Shown one piece after another: positions 9,647 through 18,600 of a stretch of DNA of 21,642 bases. The position numbers and the translations under genes were made by a program. The notes under the pieces were generated by a model, which did not search any database, was not told the origin of the DNA, and saw only the letters and a list, made by a program, of their open reading frames with translations. This DNA comes from Triparma columacea (taxonomy: Eukaryota; Sar; Bolidophyceae; Parmales; Triparmaceae), in assembly GCA_030267965.1 (NCBI GenBank), contig BRYA01000279.1, positions 42,565 to 64,206 on the forward strand, read 5' to 3'. Position 1 is the stretch's first letter, and each line of letters begins with the position of its first letter.

Positions 9647-12600
9647 ATGGACACGGAAAGTGAATCCCGAGGAGGGAGTAAAGAGCGTGCGAAGGAGACT
9701 GATATACTTCAGGTTGACGACCCGATCTCCGATAATTGCCATTCAGTACACGATCTAGGCCATGAGAGGCAAGTTACTCCGTCTTCGGCAATTGAAAGAC
9801 CTCGTGGGGACGCTGCTGGACAAGGTGAGAGAGTCGTGTCAGGGGTTTTTTTGGGGGGAAACACTTGATATTCTCTAGGGAAAAAGGGCGACATGTCGGA
9901 TCACGCGTGAAAATCCTTTTCATTTTGACTAACCAACGCCATAATCGCCATTACCGCAGACTCTGAAAATGGTCACGAGGACGCTGAACGAGGTGAGTTG
10001 TGCGTTGAGCGCCGGTAGAGAAAGAACACACTTTAATACTCTAGACGAGAACGGGAGAGTCGTGGGAGGACGCGTTGAAACTTTGTAGTTTTTCTCTCAC
10101 TTTTGCAATGTGTTGTGTTGTCCCCTTCACAGTGTGTAAATCTAAAAGCTCTCTCGAGGACGCTGTACAAGACCAAGGTAAGTTCGATTCAGGGAGTGGT
10201 AGGGGGGGGGGGGCTTGATATTCTACATGGAATCGAGGAGCACACGTGGAAATATTTTCACGTTGACTGACAAAAGTCTTAATCGCCATTACCGCAGACT
10301 CCAAAAACCGCCACGAGGACCCGGGACGAGGTGAGTTGTGCGTTGAGAGCTGGAAAAGAAAAATACATTTTAATACTCTAGGGGAGAGCAGAAGAGTCGC
10401 GGGAGGGCGCGTTGAAACTTTGTAGTTTTTTCTCACCGCCTGCGTGCGGAATGTGCGGAGCCGTTCGCGGGGGGCCTGGCCCTCGGCGTCGAGCTCAACG
10501 GGCGGCGGCCACGGCGCATGTGCGCGCTTGCCGGTCTGCGGTGACTGCATGGGATCCATGTCCAGCGACCGCGTGGGTTCCGTCTGCTGCGACCACATCG
10601 GATCCGTCTCCGGCGACCGCATGGGTTCCGTCTGCGGCGACCGTATGGGGCGCTTTTGCGGCGACCGCATGGCTTCCGTCTCCGACGACCGCGTGGGGCG
10701 CTTGATATGCTACACAGAGACCAGGAGCACGCGTTGAAATCTCTTCATGTTGACTAACATAACAAACACCATAATCGCCATTACCGCAGACTCTGAAAAT
10801 GGTCATGAGGACGCCGGACGAGGTGAGTTGTGCGTTGAGAGCAAGAAGAGAGAAAGGACAATATTGATACTATACTCTACTCTAGAAGAGAGCGGGAGAG
10901 TCGCAGGAGGGCGCGTCGAAACTTTGTACTTATTTCTCACTTTTGCAATGTGTTGTGTTGTCCCCTTCGCAGTCTCTAAATCTAAAAGCTCTCACGAGGA
11001 CGCTGGACGAGACCGAGGTAAGTTCGTTTCAGGGGGTTGTAGGGGTGGAGACCCATGTAGTTTTTCTTCACCGCCTGCGTGCGGAACGCGCGGAGCCGTT
11101 CGCGGAGGGCCTGGCCCTCGGCGTCGAGCTCGACGGGCGGCGGCCTCGGCGCATGCGTTCGCGCCGGTCTGCGGCGACCGCATTGGATCTATCTCTGGCG
11201 ACCGCCTGGGTGCTGTCTGCGGCGACCACATGGGGCGCTTCTGCGGCGACCGCACGGGTTCCGTCTCCAGCGACCGCACGGGTTCCGTCTCCGGCGACCG
11301 CATGGCTTCCGTCTCCGGCGACTGCGTGGGGCGCTTGATATGCTACACAGAGACCAGGAGCACGCGTTGAAATCTCTTCATGTTGACTAACATAACAAAC
11401 ACCATAATCGCCATTACCGCAGACTCTGAAAATGGTCATGAGGACGCCGGACGAGGTGAGTTGTGCGTTGAGAGCCGGAAGAGAGAAAGGACAATTTAAT
11501 ACTCTACGAGAGAGCAGGAGTGTCGCGGGAGGACGCGTTGAAACTTTGTATCTTCTTCTCACTTTTACAACAATGTTGTCCCTTTCGCAGTCTCTAGAAG
11601 CTCTCATGAGGATGCTAGACAAGGTGAGTTTGCGTAGTCGTGTAGACGAAGATTAGAGTATTTTGATCGTTCAGGGGAGGGCTGAGAAGCCGTTCCGAGG
11701 GAGCTTCAGATGTTTGCCTTTTTTAGACCCTTTTTCACCAAAAATTTCCCCAAAACCACCCCCAGAAATTTCTGGCCATTCTCATCTTCAACCTGGACAT
11801 GCAAATTTCAACGCCGACATTTCGGACGATCCCTTAAACGGAGGAGTAGCGGGCGAGAACAATCTAAGCGCTATACCGCCTGCTGTCGGGTGCACGACTC
11901 CCGGCCGCACGCCAGTCGGCCTTGCGACTGTCAGCCACGCCACTGCCGCTCAGTCCATGACATTAGATCCCGACAACACCGTCAGGAATAAAGACCCCCC
12001 GCAGCTCCTCTCCAGCTTCGATCACGCCCCTTTCGCTATACAAGGACCAGTTGATATCGATTACACAGTTCTTGGACCCGAGCAAGGCAAACTTGTGAAG
12101 CTTCTTGAGGAGAGAGGAGCGGTTGAAGGCCTCATCGACAACTCTACCGGTGTCGATGCGAAGTTTATGGAGCTCGCTGGTGTCTTCCACGATGAGCGCG
12201 ACAAGATCATTGACTTTCTCCTCACCGATTGCGAGCAGGGCAAGTTCCGAAGGAAGACCCTCCAGGAGTATGACGAAAAAGAAGGAGTCATTCACAGACT
12301 CGTCTACTGGCAGCACTACGGCAGCGGGAATAAGGTTGTTGGATTTCTCCTTAACGTCAGCGTCGTCTCTCCTGACGAATCGACGAACATTATGGAATTA
12401 ACATCCCTTGACGAGGACGATCTTTCTTATGAGGCAGCTGCGATGCTTATCAAAATTCTAGCGTCAATAAAGACTAAGACTGTAAAGCGAGGTGTCATTA
12501 AGGGCGAGCTCAGTTTCTCTGATTTTGAGTTTGGACAAACTGCAGTTACAATGGTGGGAACTCTTAAGGCAGAGGAGAGGGTTACAGAGGCAAAATCAAA

Positions 12601-15600
12601 TCTAGACGTCAGCACAGTCAAAAGCTTTAAATCAGCTAAGTCAAACGTCGGAAGGATAGAAAGCAGCATCAGCAGTGTCAAGAAAGGAGCTTACAAGGAT
12701 GTACTTGTTTCATGGAATGGAATTCTAGACGAAGTCATGAAGAAATTCAGACAGCCTGCAGTCATTGACGAGCGGAGGAAGGCGCACTTTGTGGAAAAGG
12801 TCATGCCCAACGTGCCAACTCTTACTGAGGAAGAGGACAGGATGCTGGAAAGTGTTGCAGGGCTGGAGGAGAAAGTCTACAAGAAGGGGAAGAGAGTCAA
12901 GGGGACACTGAAGGAGGGCATTGACAAGTTCCTGTGGAGAGAGGGGGACAATGTGTGGGCAGCCTTTGTCGTCCCTGTGGACAAGTCAGCAAAGGGTGTA
13001 ATGGCAGAGCAATATCTACTTGACACATTTGAGAAGTCTGAGAAACACTTCAAAAATCATGGGAACTTACCAAGGGTTATCAGGAACGATTTTGAGGGAA
13101 CTAGAAGCATGCATTATCATTTGGGGGTGAAGGTCCCTGCCGCCACCAACCGACTCTTTGAGATGTGGTTCGTGTGGAAGGAGGTTAAACTTGAGAATGA
13201 CCAGACTTCATACATGTCAGCTTTTGTGCCACTAACAGAGTACCCTGGAGGAGGCTTCAAGGACCTCAGTAAGGAAGGATTTGTGCTAGCAGAGACTAGG
13301 GGTGTCTACTTCTTCAATGAGATTGCCCCAAATGTCTGTAGAGTGACACGCATTCAAACAGTTGATCTGAAATTCAGTGGCATTCATAAGACAGTGATGG
13401 ACAGTGCTATCGAGTACCTTGCAAAGAATGAGCTTGTTGAGGCCAACAGGTTGCAGAAGAAGTTAAGGAGGAATGGGAAGGAAGTTGATGCTGAGGTCAG
13501 GGGGGCCTTGGTGGAGAGGATGAGGGAGGGTGTTGAGTTGGAGGAGGACCAGAAGAAGGTGTTTGGGGAGTTGGAGAAGCTCTTTGGTGGGGAGGATGAA
13601 GAAGGGTGGGGGGCTCTTGAGTCACCTCATGAGGGAGTGAAGATGGAGATCAAGTACAGTCAGCAGAAGAAGGGTGAGAGGAGCATTGCACTCGGGAGAG
13701 CTTACGGAAATGCAGACTGTACAGCAGAGGAGGCAGCAGCTTGGTACTTTGAGTACTGTGGCAGGGAGAGGAACACTCGTGGTTTCCAGGCTGGCGATCT
13801 TGCCCGGCTTGAAGTAAGAAAGGGAGTGCTAAGGAGAAACGAGAAGCTGATTGCATCCGTCAAGAAGCTTCCTTTGCTGCTCAATAACAGAGAACTTGTC
13901 TTTAGAAATCTGTGGAAAAAGAACGAAAATGAAAGTATCTCTGTTGGCTCTTGGCCAACCGACGATGAGATTGATTACGGTGGAGAAATCAAAAATGTAG
14001 TCAGAGCAGAAGGTAGAGGACTGCTTATAGCTACCAACATCAGTAAAGAAGGAGGGATAGCGCAGTGTAAGCTTGATTTCAAACAGCACTTGGATTTTGG
14101 CGGTTTCATCCCCCTAAAAGTTGTCGAGAAAAAAATTCCAAAGCAACTGCAAATCTTACACGAGATTAAAGAAACTTTCAAGCAAGATGAGGAGATTGAT
14201 AAGGCTGTGCTAGAGAATCTTGCAAACATCATGAGAAATGAGCAGCAAAATTACACGAAGGAGGAAGAGGAGGCAATCACGAAGGGAAAGGACTTCTATG
14301 AGAAGTGCAAGGAGGAGGAGAATTTTGATGATTTGAAGAGTCCTGATGAGAGGGTCAAGATGAAGTTAGTTCATGTCGATGGGACAAGCAGTGGGACTGG
14401 TTTTGCCACTACTGTAGTTGATGCTAGTGTGGAGGAGTGTGCTGCCTTTGAGTACTCTAGCCTCTACAGCAGAGGTTGGAAGAACTTGGCTTCACAGTCA
14501 GGTTTTTCTCAACTGAACACAAGGTTTGTAAGCAACCACACTCTCTACTACATAACAACAAGGAATCTTGGTCTCCCTGGTTTTGTTCCTCGTGATGGGA
14601 GGAGTAAAGTTACCTGGTGCAAGCAAGATGATGGCAAAGTTATCATTGATGTTGCAGACACAAAGGATATTCATGTAGACTTTCCAGTGAAGGCTGGGAA
14701 TGTATTAGGGAAGGCACACACAGTATGGGTATTTGAGCCCCTTCACACTGTTGGAGATGTGCCACAAACATCAGTGACTTTTACAACAAAGGTAGAGCTT
14801 GGAGGTGTTTTTTTCTCTTCCATCATGAACAAGATCGCACCAAGGTTTCTTACACAAGTCTCAGACTTGAGAAAGAATTTTGACAAGAGCAAAGAGATTG
14901 CCGTCTTCAAGAGACAGCAGATCATAGAAAAGTTTGAAGAGATAGCAATTGAGGGGGCACCAGGGATTGAGAGTCACTTTGACGAGATTGATGGAGCTCA
15001 AGAGATCAGTAGTGGATTGTCTGGAAGGACAATGATTAAGGCAGAGAAGGGGATGGGATGGGGGAAGACTTCAATAACTGTGAGAGCATCCCACAAGGAA
15101 GTTGCAGCATTCTTTTGGGACCTTAAAAGTGGGTTTGACTCCCAGCTCAAACTTCACAGAGTTAACAACAAGACAATTGTAATCACAGTTGAACACGAAG
15201 GGCATCTCACAGCTGCAAGGTTCTCAGAGGCTGGCCAGATGAAGACAGAAGTAGAAATGATGACTAGATATAAGGGTTTAGGAAAAGCTGCCAGCAAACA
15301 GAGTGTTATTAAGCACCTGGGCATGGCAACCGATGCTGCTTACTACTTCGACAATCTGCTCAAGGGCACTGAAGCAGGGGAACAGGATGGGAGGAGGTTT
15401 GGAGAGCAACTGATGGAGAGAGTGAAGAGAAGGAATATTGGGGACAGTAAGGTAGAGGTAGTGAGGGAATATATTGCTTCCAATAGGGCACTGAGAGAGA
15501 CAACGAAGCAGCATGGTTTCATGAGAACTATGCTGTATGCTGTGGTTTTGAACAAATTTAAAAGGAGAGCGACAATTGAGGGAGAAGATAAGAGTGAGGA

Positions 15601-18600
15601 AGAAGCCAGGGGGTGGGAGATTGGGGGTGCAATGACAGCAGTCATGTTGACTACTTTGTCTGCTGCTCATGCTGTAGACGAGTGGGCCCATCAATTCACT
15701 GAAGTGCAAGAAGTCATGATTGAACAAGAGTGGGTAAGGCCCATGCTTGAGGATATTGTTATGAAACTATTTATGAAGTCAAAATTAGGCTTAAAAGCGA
15801 GGGTTACTTTTGGTGCTGCCACAAGCATGGTCGATTTGCTGACTGATGTGTATGTGACACGTACGTTTTGGAGTGATAAGAAGTATGGGTACTTTAAGGC
15901 TTCTTTGGCTAGTTTGGCAGTCTCAATGGGGACTCAAATGCTTGTTGTTTGGTTACAGAACAGGAAGTTGGGAATGAAAAAGGTATTAAGGGAATGGTTT
16001 CCTATTTTGGTTGGGTTTAAACCTGCTGTTGATGCTTACAGGGTTGCAACTGGAGCAAAGCAAGAGGTTGGGACTGCACTTGAACCAATGTTTGAGATGA
16101 CAATAATGAAGGTGGTTGAGATGTTTGCTGAGGCAATCCCTGGAGTGATCATCCAACTTATGGCTATAGCAACCAGTGACAAAGACGATGTTGGAACTTC
16201 AGCATGGCTTTCAGTTGCAGTGTCAGCAATTACAACAGGCTTTGCCTCAGCAACAATTAGTTATGACTGGGACACAAGCCCTGCTCAGAGAGAAATGTCA
16301 CCAGACTTCTATGGATATATACCTGCAAATGCAAGCAAGAGAACAGTAGTGTTTGTGTCAATGTTGCTCTTCTCAGCAGGGATGCTTCTCATACGATGCA
16401 CGACAATGGTTCTTCTTGGGTTGATTGGAGGTAGTTGGGTCTTTCTCTACATTGGCGCTGACCTTGGCCTGTACATTTTGGTCAAGATATTGAGAGGAGA
16501 TTTTTGGTTTTACATACCTTTGGGAGGAAACATAGAGATTGTGAGTAGCATTTTTGGCAGAGTGATTGCAAAGATCATTGTAGACTTTACTTCTTTGGTG
16601 CACTTTAGACATCCTAATGAAGTTGGAGGAGCCTACTGGTTGTTTGGTCTTGTGTTGACAATGGTAAGTCTACCAGTGTCAATATATATAGCTTCACCTT
16701 ATGTAGATGAGAACGCAATTGATATTGCATCAATTACAGCGAACTATATCATACTAATAACTACAATGTGCGTTGCTGCCTTCTTTTTGAACATTGAGAG
16801 TAAGTACTTGCACACCTTCTGGAGCATGCAGAAATCAAAGGAGTATTCTAAAGCATTGTTCCTTGAAGGTGGAAGTGATGAAACAAAGATAAAAGTCTTC
16901 AAAACATCAAGGCGTCACTGGTTTTCAATTGAAGAAGAAATGAGGAAATGGGTTAAGTTGAATTGGGCTGAATGGGAAGAGGAGAAGCCAGAGTGGTTTA
17001 CTGATGTGATGAAGGCTAAAGTACCTGTAGATTTTATTCCATCAGATGGAGATGCTAGAAGGAGAGAGAGTGTAAGGAGAGCAAGTGTTGATGTTGAAGC
17101 TGAAGGTGGGTTAGCAGTTGCTTTGAGAGCAAGTATTAGGAGAGCAAGTGTTGGCTTGGACAGTGGAGGCGCACTGATTGCATCACTAGCTGTGAATGAT
17201 ACTATACAAGACTATGCAGATTTAGATCCTAACCAAATAGGAAAGTTGTTGGGTGAGCAACTGTTGGTTGCATTAAGTTTCAGGAAGAAGGGAGTGACAA
17301 AGGAGGAAGCTGTTAGGTCATTTATAGGCACAAACTACATTCTGAGACAGGCTGCAGAGAAATATGCATTTGTCACACCAATGCTTGGCGCTATTGTCAA
17401 GAACAAGTTGTGCAAGTTGAGGAAGGTAGATGGTAAGGCTGTAGAGCTGGGAGAGAAGGAAGGAAGGGAGATTGGAGAGTCTCTAGCGAGGAGTTTGGCT
17501 ATTAATACTCAGCCAGCTGCTGCTGTTGATGCATTCATCTTAAATTTCCCTGCACTGCAGGAGCTTGATGAGGAGTGTGAATGGTTCAGACCTATGCTTG
17601 AGACAATTAGCTACAGACTATTGGAGGAAGTTCCTTGGGGGTTGAAGGCAAGAGTGACTGTTGGGGCTATTACTAGTATGACGGATTTAGTAACTGATGT
17701 GTATGTGACGTACATGTTTTGGAGTGATGAGAAGTATGGGTACTTCAAGGCATCTTTGACAAGTTTAGCAGTCTCAATTGGGCTTCAGATGTTTGCTGTT
17801 TGGATAAAGAACAGGAATTTGGGGATGGTGAGGGTGATGAGGGAGTGGTTCCCTATTTTGATTGGGTTTAAGCCTGCTGTTGATGCTTACAGGATTGCAA
17901 AGGGAGAAAAACAAGAGGCTGGACAAGCATTCGATGCTCTGATAGAGTTGACTATGATGAAAGTTGCTGAAATGTTTGCTGAAGCCATACCTGGAGTAAT
18001 CATTCAACTTATGGCTATTGCAACAAATGATGGAGATGTTGCAGTAGCAGCTTGGGTCTCACTTTCAGTTTCAGCACTGACAACAGGCTTTTCATCTGCA
18101 ACTATCAGCTATGACTTTGATACTGACCCAGTGAGTAGAGAGCAAGTGCCTGACTTTTATGGTTATGTGCCTTCAAATCCCACCAAGAGATCTATTGTAT
18201 TTGGTTCAATGATGTTCTTTAGTGCATGTATGCTTTTGATAAGGTGCATGACAATAGTTGTGTTAGGGCTGCTTGGTGGTAGATGGGTCTCTATCTATGT
18301 TGGGACCGACCTTTCTCTATATTTTTTGATGAAGATCTTGAGAGGAGACTTTTGGTATTGGATGCCTGCAGGAGGCAATGTAGAAATAGTGAATAGTATT
18401 GTAGCTAGAGTAATGGTGAAGGTAGTCACAGACTTTACATCAATTGTGCAGTTTAGGCATCCTAATGAGGTTGGAGGGATGTATTGGATGTTTGGACTTG
18501 TATTGACAATTGGAAGTCTCCCAGTAGCCATAGTCCTGGCCGGAAGGGGAGATAATGCAGATGAGGGGCTTAAACTGGCATGGAAAGTTGTTGGAATATT

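Larger units (their letters stand above)
9960..11623 (+). repeat. Tandem array of seven microexons with duplicated introns
   Basis: Exons of type A (33 bp: 9960, 10298, 10790, 11423) and type B (45, 45 and 33 bp: 10133, 10973, 11591) are each flanked by CAG and GTGAGT or GTAAGT. All are phase 1-1 and multiples of three, so any could be skipped without a frameshift. Type A encodes DSENGHEDAGR variants; type B encodes VSKSKSSHEDAGRDR variants. The introns are also alike (for example gtgagttgtgcgttgagagc after A exons), so exon and intron were copied together. Between copies, many changes are silent in this frame (CAC/CAT His, GAC/GAT Asp, GCT/GCC Ala, AAT/AAC Asn). Confidence 0.82.

Noticed and set aside
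10444..11390. Long open frames through the 24-bp minisatellites on both strands
   Set aside because: A 24-bp period is a multiple of three in a GC-rich sequence, so frames stay open by construction. They show no outside similarity and lie inside introns of the giant gene.
9960..11623. Reading the microexons in phase 0 (TLKMVTRTLNE, SLNLKALTRTLDETE and so on)
   Set aside because: That frame also has no stops inside the exons and could join a start at 9762, but copy-to-copy changes are mostly amino-acid changing there and mostly silent in the HEDAGR frame. The HEDAGR frame also joins exon 1 and the big exon with conserved intron length and an exact total.
11624..11674. A 51-bp intron ending at TTCAG (11674) before the big exon
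   Set aside because: With phase-1 joining it gives a stop within four codons, and 51 bp is far below the other introns. The acceptor CCCCCAG at 11765 makes a 142-bp intron and keeps the frame.
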